A stretch of 42,492 nucleotides of DNA from assembly GCA_947384955.1 (NCBI GenBank), contig CANDJC010000029.1:1-42492 (forward strand), given 5' to 3'. Position numbers and translations under genes: made by a program. This DNA comes from an uncultured Eubacterium sp. GTDB taxonomy: Bacteria; Bacillota; Clostridia; Lachnospirales; Lachnospiraceae. Positions 19,201 through 26,684 of the stretch are shown piece by piece. The stretch's first letter is position 1. Each line of letters begins with the position of its first letter. The notes beneath the pieces were generated by a model. The model saw only the letters and a list, made by a program, of their open reading frames with translations. It was not told the origin of the DNA and searched no databases.

Positions 19201-19798
19201 ACCGGAAGAACTGGCACAGGCAGTAGCAGAATTAGCAGAATGTGCTGAAAAATGCATGAGCACGATGATTATGGAACCGGATGTAACAAGCCTGGATGTC
19301 CGGGAACTGAAGCTGATGAATGCACAGATATCGTTCGGGACAAAAATGGCGTCAGAAGAATGCTTTTCGATGCCGATTGTGGTAGACGGAGAAGTGACAA
19401 ATGTAACGATGAAAATTGTACGGAATAAGGAACAGAGAGGACTTGTGAATATCACACTCGAAACATCCAGGTTCGGAAAGATTGCCGCAGAGCTGAAAGC
19501 AAAAAAGAACGGCTTCAGCGGATATGTGGCTTCCGATTCCAGACAGACGAGGGATTATCTGCAGTCTGTGCAGGATGAAATCGAACAGGCGCTTCATGAA
19601 ATCGAAGATGCTCCGGTTGATATTCATTATGTATTTACCGGAGGGCTGAATCTGAATGAATTTGCAGCAAAGAGCGGAAGCAGCGTGCAGCCGGAAAAAG
19701 AAAATGAAGAAATGCGGGAAGTGCAGACGAAGACGCTGTACGGGATGGCAGAAGGGTTTATCCGGGTTTTGAAGAAGCTGGACCGGGAGGCGCTTTAA
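16292..19798 (+). CDS. DUF6240-type flagellar protein with FliK-like C-terminus
   Basis: An 1168-residue protein, probably DUF6240, a family found beside Lachnospiraceae flagellar genes. Much of it is a series of helical segments that repeat a pattern of the type 'xPLTAxNLxxYxxL' (for example IPLTADNVADCKKAL, VPLTAGNLKYYGQL, EPVTIENLQKAH, EITPENITRMK), so it looks built from many copies of a small helical module. Residues about 1010-1130 (FSMPIVVDGEVTNVTMKIVR, LETSRFGKIAAELKAKKNGF, RDYLQSVQDEIEQAL) match the general shape of the FliK/Flg_hook C-terminal domain. A hook-length or export-switch role is therefore an inference. The start is the ATG at 16292, after AGGCAGGA. A SigD-like promoter lies upstream. 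Confidence 0.7.
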   Translation: MQGVQNIDGSNLLDGIKGAAGNSRQDNFDLSFVSTGADQSQETEKLTKGERTSQVTYQKPQQENKAGSMEDVMQQAENMNAELMKKQMVVASNTTTATDCQKMDEDGFSLQRTEAKTVVTVTDKIKMELAKAGVDISYFGDDLSAEQLEKLAGSEALAKDLAGRIDQLQADIPLTADNVADCKKALQEAEELHKLNDGAIKYMLDNQLEPTIANLYMAQFSGSASYTNENNIYINFHSPGIRDQISSVIAQAGLEVNEGAFADSQWLIENQVPLTAGNLKYYGQLKEAMFPPSRDSLLNGMITAIAEGKRPQDAVLLDSYSLSEKAQNAAGTVNIVSDEDLAYLIQKGEPVTIENLQKAHNLNQSGALNAQERQTVKDLIRSVSGLSETDINAYVNQAAHSDMSESIQQTADTVQNSAAGNMQAHVTGNVNQQVNAESDVRTDQMSVYASSDGSAVQTAGSPGAGADSGSMADGRGGMAQHQAEGFTSVQILLITARRQLEEVRLVMTVESSYIMYKQGISVDTASMEELISRLKEIENSYYKNLLTEGGVEATEVNVSLFAETSTKLEQLKEMPAYAIGAHNIGISTLEELHQEGGAMQQSFQQANERYETMRTPVREDLGDSIKKAFRNVDEILKDTGMEVTPANERAVRILGYNRIEITPENITRMKAADQQVQMAFHNLTPAVVREFINRGMNPLDLDIRELNQQAAQIREELKIDVPEEKYSEYLYKLEQNHSITQEERSSYIGIYRLMNHIVQSDGAAVGALVNQGAQITMRNLLAAVRSERRGSIDIQADASFGGLESGGIQNSITKQIEAGYQQQCVKQAFHEMSPERLRVVSDDTGWEDLTPEQFLQQLQEAPEDTAAMESYYQQQLDDLTACAKSSGEVYEMLEQYDIPNTVMNVMAVSEYLNNRNGAFRRFFNMGSGRTPDANKNTDAYMTENEDGSTEVDFAAIQEELLRRFGEDVKKPEELAQAVAELAECAEKCMSTMIMEPDVTSLDVRELKLMNAQISFGTKMASEECFSMPIVVDGEVTNVTMKIVRNKEQRGLVNITLETSRFGKIAAELKAKKNGFSGYVASDSRQTRDYLQSVQDEIEQALHEIEDAPVDIHYVFTGGLNLNEFAAKSGSSVQPEKENEEMREVQTKTLYGMAEGFIRVLKKLDREAL

Positions 19799-19832
19799 TC
19801 AGAATCAGAAAATTCTGACACTCCGGCTGTAT

Positions 19833-19864
19833 CCAGGGACTTCCGGCTGATTGGAAGTCCCTGG
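19833..19864. terminator. Bidirectional terminator between convergent genes
   Basis: CCAGGGACTTCC (19833-19844) pairs perfectly with GGAAGTCCCTGG (19853-19864), an 8-base loop between them. It lies between the DUF6240 gene and the convergent ATPase pseudogene and could serve both. Confidence 0.8.
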
Positions 19865-19867
19865 CAG

Positions 19868-21447
19868 TTATTGTTTATCAGGCTGATATTTTTCAATCCT
19901 GCATGAATGTCCTTTCTTTTCGTTATAACTGATACCGATTAGCAGAATATTTCCGGTATATCTTTCAATCCAGTCCGTATATTGTTTATCTGCAATCTGA
20001 GAGATGGCTTCTCTGGCTGATTTGTTCCATTTTAATTCAATTAACAGAGCCGGATAATTTACATTTTTCTGGGGAAGATATACCACATCTGCATATCCTT
20101 TACCTGACGGCAGTTCCAGATTAGGCGGCAGGTAATATGCCCTTGCGCTCAAATAGGCTGCAAGAACGACACATTTCAGCGAATTTTCATCATTGTATTT
20201 TAGTATAGATGCAGTTTCATTGTGAATTGTTTCTATATGAGCTGCTACAGCATCTTCGTCCATTGCCATGTACTTTTCAGAAGAGACATAGAATGTTCGA
20301 CTGCATGTGCGACACCATTCCATCCAGGTCCTTCAATAGCATTTAAGAATTCCTGGGTTACTTCCTGATTTGGAATAAAAGCTTCTTCTGCGGAGTCATC
20401 AAATGTTAAATATCCGAGATGAACCAGCAAGGTCAGTATGTCGTCTTTTGTCGAAAATGTTGTCATATCATTCTGAAATTTGCATGGATTGATTTTGCAG
20501 CGGCCGCCAGCAAGCATTTGAATCACATTTTCTTTTAATCCGTCAAAATTCAGATTAATATATAGTTTCAGCGCTTCATAGGTTTTGGTTCCGGTCCAGT
20601 AACTTTTAGATTTTTTCCATGTCAGTACATCTGCTACCGATTTTGGATTATAAACCTGGATTTCGCCAGCCTGATATCCATTGTACCATTTTTTCACTTT
20701 TCCATAGTCTGTATCATGTATCCGGCACTGTTCCATGACCTCTTCTTGTGTAAAGCCGAAATACTTTCCAAGATTTTTTGGGTCAATCATGGAATACTCG
20801 TCAAAAATGTTAATAGCCGAATGGTCTCCGTATTTTTTGATAGGAAGTATGCCTGTCATATATGCTAATTCGACATACTCGGCACCTTTAAAAAGACCTC
20901 TTAAAAAATCAAGGTAAGCTTTTTGTATTTCTTTACGTTCTTTTGCAAAGCGGAATACACAGTCCCACTCATCAATAATAAAAATAAAACCTTTTTTCAG
21001 ATGTGCGTAAATCTGTCCCAGGACACCGGGCAGTCCGTACTGGTCTGCCGTAAAATAGTTTCCGTAATCCGATTCAAGTTCTCTGATGACAGCTTCCTGA
21101 ATCTTTTCTATAAAAATACCAGCATGCGAATCATGAAATAAAAAACGCTGAATATCCAGACGTATCACATCATGCTGATTTAAATGAAGCTCAAACAATT
21201 CCCCTTTTTCAGCTTTTCTTCCAGTAAATAATTCCCTGGAATTACAGCCTTTGCTGTAATATGCCGTCAGCATGTCTGCAGCCATAGATTTTCCAAAACG
21301 GCGGGGGCGGCTTACACAGACATATTTCATTCGCGACTTATTTAATTTTAGATTGATAAGCTGTATCATATCGGTTTTGTCAATATAAATGTCGTCTGTT
21401 ACTGCCTGACGAAAAGCTTCATTTCCCGGATTTAGATATAGGCCCAT
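19868..21447 (-). pseudogene. AAA-ATPase-like / PD-(D/E)XK nuclease gene, frameshifted
   Basis: The intact protein would have about 525 residues. The N-terminal AAA-ATPase-like domain has Walker A in SRPRRFGKS, Walker B FIFIIDEWD, and the family segment ILPIKKYGDHSAINIFDEYS. The C-terminal PDDEXK_9-type nuclease has GKGYADVVYLP and ALLIELKWN (Asp, then Glu-x-Lys). The frame breaks near 20263: the first frame ends in LLKSTWQWTKML (stop near 20245), while the correct continuation MDEDAVAAHIETIH runs in another frame down to 19868. Restoring one base at the TT of 20263-20264 (plus strand) rejoins them. The start at 21447 has a good GGGAGG site. Such genes are multi-copy and accessory in gut Clostridia; this one lies antiparallel within a flagellar cluster. 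Confidence 0.85.
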
Positions 21448-21576
21448 GTCTTTTCCTCCCTGTTTTATTCAGAGTATATCATAGTTTTCCTGTGTCTGGT
21501 AAGTTAATTTTCATTTTTTCATTTCTTCAGTTCCAAAGTGTATCAGAGAGAAGTGTGAAATTTTCATGGTTATCGT

Positions 21577-21603
21577 TATGGTTTTTCAGTAACTGGCCGA
21601 AAT
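21577..21603 (+). promoter_or_regulatory. SigD (FliA)-like promoter for flagellin
   Basis: TATG (21577-21580), 15 bases, then GCCGAAAT (21596-21603); the -10 matches GCCGATAT at seven of eight positions. The spacing equals that of the promoter at 16185. The start codon follows 60 bases later. Confidence 0.7.
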
Positions 21604-21663
21604 AATTTAGGAGAGTATAAACAGGAAAAAGCATTACATTTTGGAAAAAACGAGGTGCAAAGA

Positions 21664-23709
21664 ATGAAAATTAATCAGAATATATCAGCAGTCATTGTAA
21701 ACGACCAGCTTCTGCGCAATGAAAACAGCGTGGCGGCTTCCGTAAAAAGGCTTTCGTCCGGCTTAAAATTTAATGACGCGAAAGATAATCCGTCAGGTAT
21801 AGCTATTTCTTTTAAAATGCAGGCGCAGATTAATGCATTGAATCGGGCTTCTTTAAATGCTACAGACGGTACGAGCATGGTGGAAACGATTGACGGTGCA
21901 ATGGGTGAGATGACAGAAGTGCTTCAGCGTATCCGTGAGCTTTGCGTTCAGGCGGCAAATGATACCAATATGGATGAAGACCGCGAGGCAATTCAGCAGG
22001 AGATTGATGCATTAAAAGAAGAAGTGAACCGGATTTCATCGGCTACGGAATTTAACGGGAAGACGCTGTTAGACGGGTCTTTAGACCGCAGGACTTATGT
22101 GACTTCGATGGTTACTCCGCCGGCAGGAGGCGCCGCAGAAGAAAAGAGCATGTATGATAAGATTTCGAATGTAATTATATCAGACGAGGTACAGGCCGGG
22201 AAATATAATGTAGAGATTATAGAGCCTGCCGGACATGCAGCTATGGTGGCAAAGGGAGATGCGGCAAATGTTCAGAACAATGCGATTTCTGAAGAACAGG
22301 AAGGAATTGTGTGCATTAACGGGGTTTCCGCGCATATTAAAGCCGGGATGTCGCCAGAGGAGGTGTATGCTGAAATCCGCAATGCCGGTGAGTTAGGCTG
22401 GGTGAATGTATTTGTAACCGACGGGACTATAGAAGCAGTTACAGAAAAAAATCTGGATACACAGGGCTATAAAAAAGACGAGAGCGGATACAAATTTGGA
22501 AGTTCGCTGGCTTTTGTATCGCAGAATTATGGTTCTGATGAAGACATTTCGATTACATGTGATAATGAACAGCTTGCCCAGATACTGGGGCTTGATAAGG
22601 CTGCGGGAAAGAATGTTACAACAGACAGAGTGGAAACAAAGGAATATAGCTTTAGCAAAGTCGGGGAAACGGATGATCCGTTACCTGTTATCATTAATAC
22701 AGAGCCTGATGCTGCAAATGCAGGCAAAAAAGTGGAAGCAGATGCAGCCGGAACTATTTATGTAAATGGAGCAAAAGCTGAAATTACAGCTGGCATGTCA
22801 CCGCAGGAAGCAATTGAAGCATTGATTAGAGCATGTAATTCTGGAGATGTAGTTTTGAACAGTAATGATTTTACTGCGAGTGCAGATTATAGCTTTGATA
22901 AAGGAATCATTCTTTCTTCAGCAAGCCTGGGATTAAATGGTAAAATAAATATTACGTATGATAATGAAAAGCTGGGTGACTTATTTGGTTTTACAAAAAT
23001 GACAGACCCGCAGGTAGAAGAAAAAACAATTTCAGTAGAATATACAGCAAAAGCAGAGGGTGAAGACGCGCAGGTATCGATTAAAGAAGTACCGGCGGGC
23101 GGCACTGCGGAGGAAATTCGAAAAGAATATACTGGTCAGGCCGTTGTAAAAACAGATGGAAATCAGGTAGTCATTACAGATAAAAGCGGATTTGAAATGA
23201 GTTTTGAAGTACGCGGCGATGTTGCTTCCGGGGGCCAGATGCCTGACCCGGCTGACCCGGATAAAATCATTGATACTGTTACACAGCTTATTACAATTGA
23301 AGCAACAGATATCGGTACCCTTCAGCTCCAAATTGGAGCAAATGAGGGTCAGGAGCTTGCAGTCAGAGTTCCGGTGCTGAACACAAAGAGCCTTTATATG
23401 GACGATTTAAACGTAAGGAAAAAAGGCGGCCCTGACAAAGGAATGGATACCATGGACAAAGCCATCGGCATCGTAACAGCTGCGCGTTCTTTAATGGGCG
23501 CTTACGAAAACCGTCTGGATTATGTAAAGAGCGGTCTGGATGCAACAGAAGAAGATATGACGACAGCGATTTCCCGTCTGGCCGATGTAGACATGGCTGC
23601 GGAAATGACAGAATATACCAATTCCAATGTACTGACACAGGCATCCATTTCCGTACTGTCGCAGGCAAACGATCTGCCGCAGCAGGTATTGTCGCTGCTG
23701 CAAGGGTAG
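21664..23709 (+). CDS. Flagellin with enlarged variable domain
   Basis: A 681-residue filament protein, longer than the usual 270-500. The N-terminal D0/D1 domain is clear (MKINQNISAVIVNDQLLRNE, SVKRLSSGLKFNDAKDNPSG), as is the C-terminal D1/D0 (ENRLDYVKSGLDATEEDMTT, ending QANDLPQQVLSLLQG). The extra length lies between residues about 150 and 580 and includes an internal duplication: a segment with ICINGVSAHIKAGMSPEEVY and DISITCDNEQLAQILG is repeated as IYVNGAKAEITAGMSPQEAI and KINITYDNEKLGDLFG. The start is the ATG at 21664 after GAGGTG; the frame opens at a GTG nine bases earlier. FliS follows after 6 bases. SigD control is likely. Confidence 0.97.
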   Translation: MKINQNISAVIVNDQLLRNENSVAASVKRLSSGLKFNDAKDNPSGIAISFKMQAQINALNRASLNATDGTSMVETIDGAMGEMTEVLQRIRELCVQAANDTNMDEDREAIQQEIDALKEEVNRISSATEFNGKTLLDGSLDRRTYVTSMVTPPAGGAAEEKSMYDKISNVIISDEVQAGKYNVEIIEPAGHAAMVAKGDAANVQNNAISEEQEGIVCINGVSAHIKAGMSPEEVYAEIRNAGELGWVNVFVTDGTIEAVTEKNLDTQGYKKDESGYKFGSSLAFVSQNYGSDEDISITCDNEQLAQILGLDKAAGKNVTTDRVETKEYSFSKVGETDDPLPVIINTEPDAANAGKKVEADAAGTIYVNGAKAEITAGMSPQEAIEALIRACNSGDVVLNSNDFTASADYSFDKGIILSSASLGLNGKINITYDNEKLGDLFGFTKMTDPQVEEKTISVEYTAKAEGEDAQVSIKEVPAGGTAEEIRKEYTGQAVVKTDGNQVVITDKSGFEMSFEVRGDVASGGQMPDPADPDKIIDTVTQLITIEATDIGTLQLQIGANEGQELAVRVPVLNTKSLYMDDLNVRKKGGPDKGMDTMDKAIGIVTAARSLMGAYENRLDYVKSGLDATEEDMTTAISRLADVDMAAEMTEYTNSNVLTQASISVLSQANDLPQQVLSLLQG

Positions 23710-23715
23710 GCGCTT

Positions 23716-24189
23716 ATGACAAAAGAAAGAAAACAGGAGTTTACACGCAGAATTACACAGGCGAACCGCAGCGGGCTTGTTTTAATTAAGTTTGAAATGC
23801 TGTTTGACTATTTTGACGATATCTGCAGGGCTTTCGCAGAAAAAAATGAGCAGGAAGTGAAAAACGGAGTCCGTCATGCGGATGCGGTATTGAAAAGTTT
23901 TCAGGAAACGCTGGATTTTCAATACGGGATGTCGGCACAGCTTTTTTCGCTGTATGACTATCACCGCAGACAGCTGGCGAAGGTTTTCATCCGCAATTCA
24001 CTGGAAGATTTGGAACAGAGCAGAAATATGCTGCAAAAGACATACGAAGCATTTCGTGAAGCAGCAAAACAGGATAAATCAGGGCCTCTGATGCGTAATG
24101 CCCAGCAGGTATATGCAGGGTATACATATGGCAGGCATGATTTGAATGAAAGTTATGATACAGGTTCATCAAGGGGCTTTCTGGCGTAA
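23716..24189 (+). CDS. fliS: Flagellar export chaperone FliS
   Basis: A 157-residue all-helical protein of the FliS family, which caps the C-terminal helix of unassembled flagellin in the cytoplasm and keeps it export-ready. Supporting features are the opening TRRITQANRSGLVLIKFEML, like the FliS start followed by a helix, then SAQLFSLYDYHRRQLAKVFI, the most conserved FliS stretch, and a final charged helix. It is somewhat diverged and about 25 residues longer at the end than typical. It begins six bases after the flagellin stop, with only a weak ribosome site, so it is probably cotranslated with flagellin. Confidence 0.88.
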   Translation: MTKERKQEFTRRITQANRSGLVLIKFEMLFDYFDDICRAFAEKNEQEVKNGVRHADAVLKSFQETLDFQYGMSAQLFSLYDYHRRQLAKVFIRNSLEDLEQSRNMLQKTYEAFREAAKQDKSGPLMRNAQQVYAGYTYGRHDLNESYDTGSSRGFLA

Positions 24190-24207
24190 TGCTGGAAAGC
24201 CTCTTTT
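24175..24207 (+). terminator. Terminator overlapping the fliS stop
   Basis: GGCTTTC (24175-24181) pairs with GAAAGCC (24195-24201), followed by TCTTTT. The stop codon of fliS (24187-24189) lies in the loop. Confidence 0.65.
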
Positions 24208-24281
24208 GTCGCAGGCAAGGGCGGTGTTCGATTGTATTTCATGTTCTGTTTCCGGTTTTGGCCGTCTTGAAAAAGTGACGG

Positions 24282-24506
24282 TTATGGTTTCGCCATTTCG
24301 TAGGATTTCAGGCGGCAGAGCAGAAATTTATAGCGCATCTGTATCGCATTGACCTCATAAATATAGCTGTCAATCAGTTCGGGGTCTGTGGCATTTTCGA
24401 AATTCTGGTAGGCAAGATCCAGATTGTTCTTCGTTTGCATTAGGTTATCCAGCAGGCTTTGATAGCTTTCGTCTGTCTGCGGTTCTTGTTTAAAAAATGG
24501 AAACAA
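24282..24506 (-). CDS. YaaL-like DUF2508 protein
   Basis: A 74-residue protein matching DUF2508 (B. subtilis YaaL), with the pattern of an amphipathic helix, DLAYQNFENATDPELIDSYI and EVNAIQMRYKFLLCRLKSYE. The function is unknown. The start is TTG at 24506, preceded by GAGGTAG. In B. subtilis yaaL lies next to bofA; here a bofA-like gene is the next gene but on the other strand, so the old neighbourhood survives with one gene inverted. Confidence 0.75.
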   Translation of the reverse strand: MFPFFKQEPQTDESYQSLLDNLMQTKNNLDLAYQNFENATDPELIDSYIYEVNAIQMRYKFLLCRLKSYEMAKP

Positions 24507-24672
24507 AGGGCTACCTCACTTTCTGTTTTCGAATTACAACGGGGCTGAAGCTTATGAGTATTATAAGTATAGTCAAAGCTGTCAGGAATTATTCATAAAA
24601 AAGAGTATCAATTTGGACATAATTAAAAAATACAGGCATAAATTATAGAAAGAATCATAGTAAGGAATATTT

Positions 24673-24945
24673 ATGGAACAAAAAAATGCCTTTATCATTA
24701 TGACAGGAATCTGTGTTCTTGTACTTCTCATCGGTTTTTTAAAACGCAGAGCGGCGATTGTACTGAATATTCTGGTGAGAATTATCGTTGGATGCGCCGC
24801 TATCATATTTTTCAACGATTTTTTGCAGAAACAGGGAATTCCGGTCTCAGCAGGAATCAGCCCGTTAAATCTTTTGACACTTGGAAGCCTTGGTACAGGC
24901 GGCTTTGCGCTGATTTACGGGATTTTGTTTTACAGTTTATTGTGA
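24673..24945 (+). CDS. BofA-family pro-sigma-K processing inhibitor
   Basis: A 90-residue membrane protein with two or three hydrophobic helices. It resembles BofA, which in B. subtilis holds the SpoIVFB protease inactive in the forespore-surrounding membrane until the sigma-K checkpoint is passed. Evidence is the small size, the helix NILVRIIVGCAAIIFFNDFL and the family-typical end PLNLLTLGSLGTGGFALIYG. AAGGAAT precedes the ATG. Many clostridia use BofA-like proteins without the SpoIVFB partner, so the role here could be different. It implies a sporulating lineage. Confidence 0.8.
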   Translation: MEQKNAFIIMTGICVLVLLIGFLKRRAAIVLNILVRIIVGCAAIIFFNDFLQKQGIPVSAGISPLNLLTLGSLGTGGFALIYGILFYSLL

Positions 24946-24981
24946 GCATTTAACAAAATTAATAAAATAATTCAAAAAGGG

Positions 24982-25010
24982 TAGACAAACGCAAAAAAAC
25001 CTCGTATAAT
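24982..25010 (+). promoter_or_regulatory. SigA-type promoter of the Tad pilus locus
   Basis: TAGACA (24982-24987), a 17-base spacer and TATAAT (25005-25010). Two small hairpins follow: CCAGAT/ATCTGG at 25011-25032 and GGCTGTCAGCC at 25031-25041. It precedes a closely spaced same-strand run of pilus genes. Confidence 0.65.
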
Positions 25011-25073
25011 CCAGATTACATCATACATCTGGCTGTCAGCCACTGCATCAGCCGGAAAAAGAGGGGGGATTTT

Positions 25074-25586
25074 ATTGGAAGGATAACTGCGGTTTGTCTG
25101 CTTTGTCTGCTTGCAGCAGCAGTGCGGATGGATATACAGACGAATAAAATCAGTAACCGGCTGATTTTGTCTGGATTGTTTTTAGGCTGTATTCGAAATC
25201 TGAGTGAATATGGCTGGAAGGGAAGTATTTATTTTCTGATACAGATTTCTTTACCGGTTTTCGTGTTTTATCTATTGTTTCTTATGCATGCGTTAGGCGC
25301 AGGCGATATCAAGCTGTTTTCCGTAATAGGCAGTTGTATTGGACTCGGAGGATTACTAAAAATCGTTATTGTTTCTTTTTTTGCAGGGGCAGTATTTTCG
25401 TTCATTCTGTTAATCCGCAATAAAAATCTATATAGCCGTATGATTTATTTTTCCGGTTATGTCAGAACAGCTCTGTTTACAAAATCCATTGCAAAGTATG
25501 AATATCAGTCTGACGGAAAACAAAATTATATTCATTTCTCATTTCCGATTTTAATTGGATATATCATGTATTTAGGAGGTATTTGA
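25074..25586 (+). CDS. Prepilin peptidase, A24/TadV family (apparent ATT start)
   Basis: A membrane aspartic peptidase that would cut the leader of Flp and TadE-like subunits. The two catalytic aspartates sit in RMDIQTNKISN and in GAGDIKLFSVIG (the GxGD motif), each after a hydrophobic helix. The family pattern needs the first helix (ITAVCLLCLLAAAV). It is lost if the gene starts at GTG 25122. The only start that keeps it and fits the strong AGGGGGG site at about 25062-25068 is ATT at 25074, a rare start; TTG at 25075 is out of frame and stops after three codons. The protein is then 170 residues, normal for the family. It directly abuts the next gene. Confidence 0.8.
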   Translation: MGRITAVCLLCLLAAAVRMDIQTNKISNRLILSGLFLGCIRNLSEYGWKGSIYFLIQISLPVFVFYLLFLMHALGAGDIKLFSVIGSCIGLGGLLKIVIVSFFAGAVFSFILLIRNKNLYSRMIYFSGYVRTALFTKSIAKYEYQSDGKQNYIHFSFPILIGYIMYLGGI

Positions 25587-26594
25587 TTGGACAAAATAAA
25601 ACTGGCAATCCTCGGGGATTCGCTTTATGCGGGAAGGCTGACAGAATGTATCCGTAAAAATTCCCCGGATTATCTGGAGGTTTATGGATGCAGGCATCCT
25701 GCGGAATTACCGGATTATTTAAAGCAGATACAGCCGGATATTCTTTTGTATGAACAGGATACAGCGAAAGAGGAAAAACTGCCGGAATATATCCTGCAGA
25801 TTCAGCTTACAGACGACAGAAAACAATGTCAGGAAGAGTGTAAGCACCCGTTTGTTTTCCGTTATCAGACAGGAAGTGAAATACTCAGGCAGATTTTTCA
25901 GCTTTATGAGCGCACGTCAAAAAAGAAATTTTCCGGGTGGTGCAGGACGCTGGAGCTGAAAATGACAGCATTTTATGCACCGGGAGGACATGAGCTGCTG
26001 CTTCCGTTTTCCATAGCTTATGCAGCGGTCTGCGGGGAAGCAGATAAGGCACTGTATTTCAATCTGGCAGAATTTTCAGGCATGAGCCCTCTTTTAGGAG
26101 ATAAGGGCGGAAATACATTCAGTGATTTGATTTATGGAATCAGACAGAAAAAAGAACAGTTTCCACTGTGCCTGCAGAGTGTTCTGCATCATGCAGAAAA
26201 ATTTGATTACGTACTGCCTCCGGAAAATCCGCAGGATTTATATGAGGTTCAAAAAGAGGATTTGGAGTGTCTGTTTGCGCTGCTTCAGGAAAAAACGGAT
26301 TACAGGCTGGTAATTTTTAACTGCGGTGCCTGGAACAGTCCTGTGGAGCTGGTCTTTCAATACAGCAGCAAAGTATACTGCGTTGTAAAAGAAAAATCAT
26401 TCGGAAAATACCGAAAGACTGAATTTGAGAGGTTTTTAAACAAAGATATGCACAAACAGCTGCGTGAAAAACTGCAGTACGTCATCCCGCAGTCAGGAAG
26501 CGGTACATTTGTTCAGGGCATGGATATGATGTCTCAGATTCAAAACGGAGAATTTGCAGAACAGGTTAAGGAGCTTTTAAAAGATGGAGAATGA
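25587..26594 (+). CDS. TadZ/CpaE-like pilus assembly protein
   Basis: A 335-residue protein with the two-part shape of TadZ/CpaE: a receiver-like first domain (LAILGDSLYAGRLTECIR ... DILLYEQD) and a ParA/MinD-like second domain. The place of the P-loop reads YAPGGHELLLPFSIAYAA, which lacks the lysines of a working deviant Walker A, as is common in TadZ proteins that bind but do not hydrolyse ATP. Later segments (YRLVIFNCGAWNSPVELVF) match the MinD Walker B region. The start is TTG at 25587, right after the previous stop, with AGGAGG upstream. It probably helps to position the pilus machine. Family assignment is by pattern and context. Confidence 0.78.
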   Translation: MDKIKLAILGDSLYAGRLTECIRKNSPDYLEVYGCRHPAELPDYLKQIQPDILLYEQDTAKEEKLPEYILQIQLTDDRKQCQEECKHPFVFRYQTGSEILRQIFQLYERTSKKKFSGWCRTLELKMTAFYAPGGHELLLPFSIAYAAVCGEADKALYFNLAEFSGMSPLLGDKGGNTFSDLIYGIRQKKEQFPLCLQSVLHHAEKFDYVLPPENPQDLYEVQKEDLECLFALLQEKTDYRLVIFNCGAWNSPVELVFQYSSKVYCVVKEKSFGKYRKTEFERFLNKDMHKQLREKLQYVIPQSGSGTFVQGMDMMSQIQNGEFAEQVKELLKDGE

Positions 26595-26684
26595 ATGTGC
26601 CAGAAAATACGGAGAGTTTTGAAAGGACGGCAGAAAGTGAAGCTGTTTAAATAAAAAGGGACTGACATTACAGGGAGGAGGATT

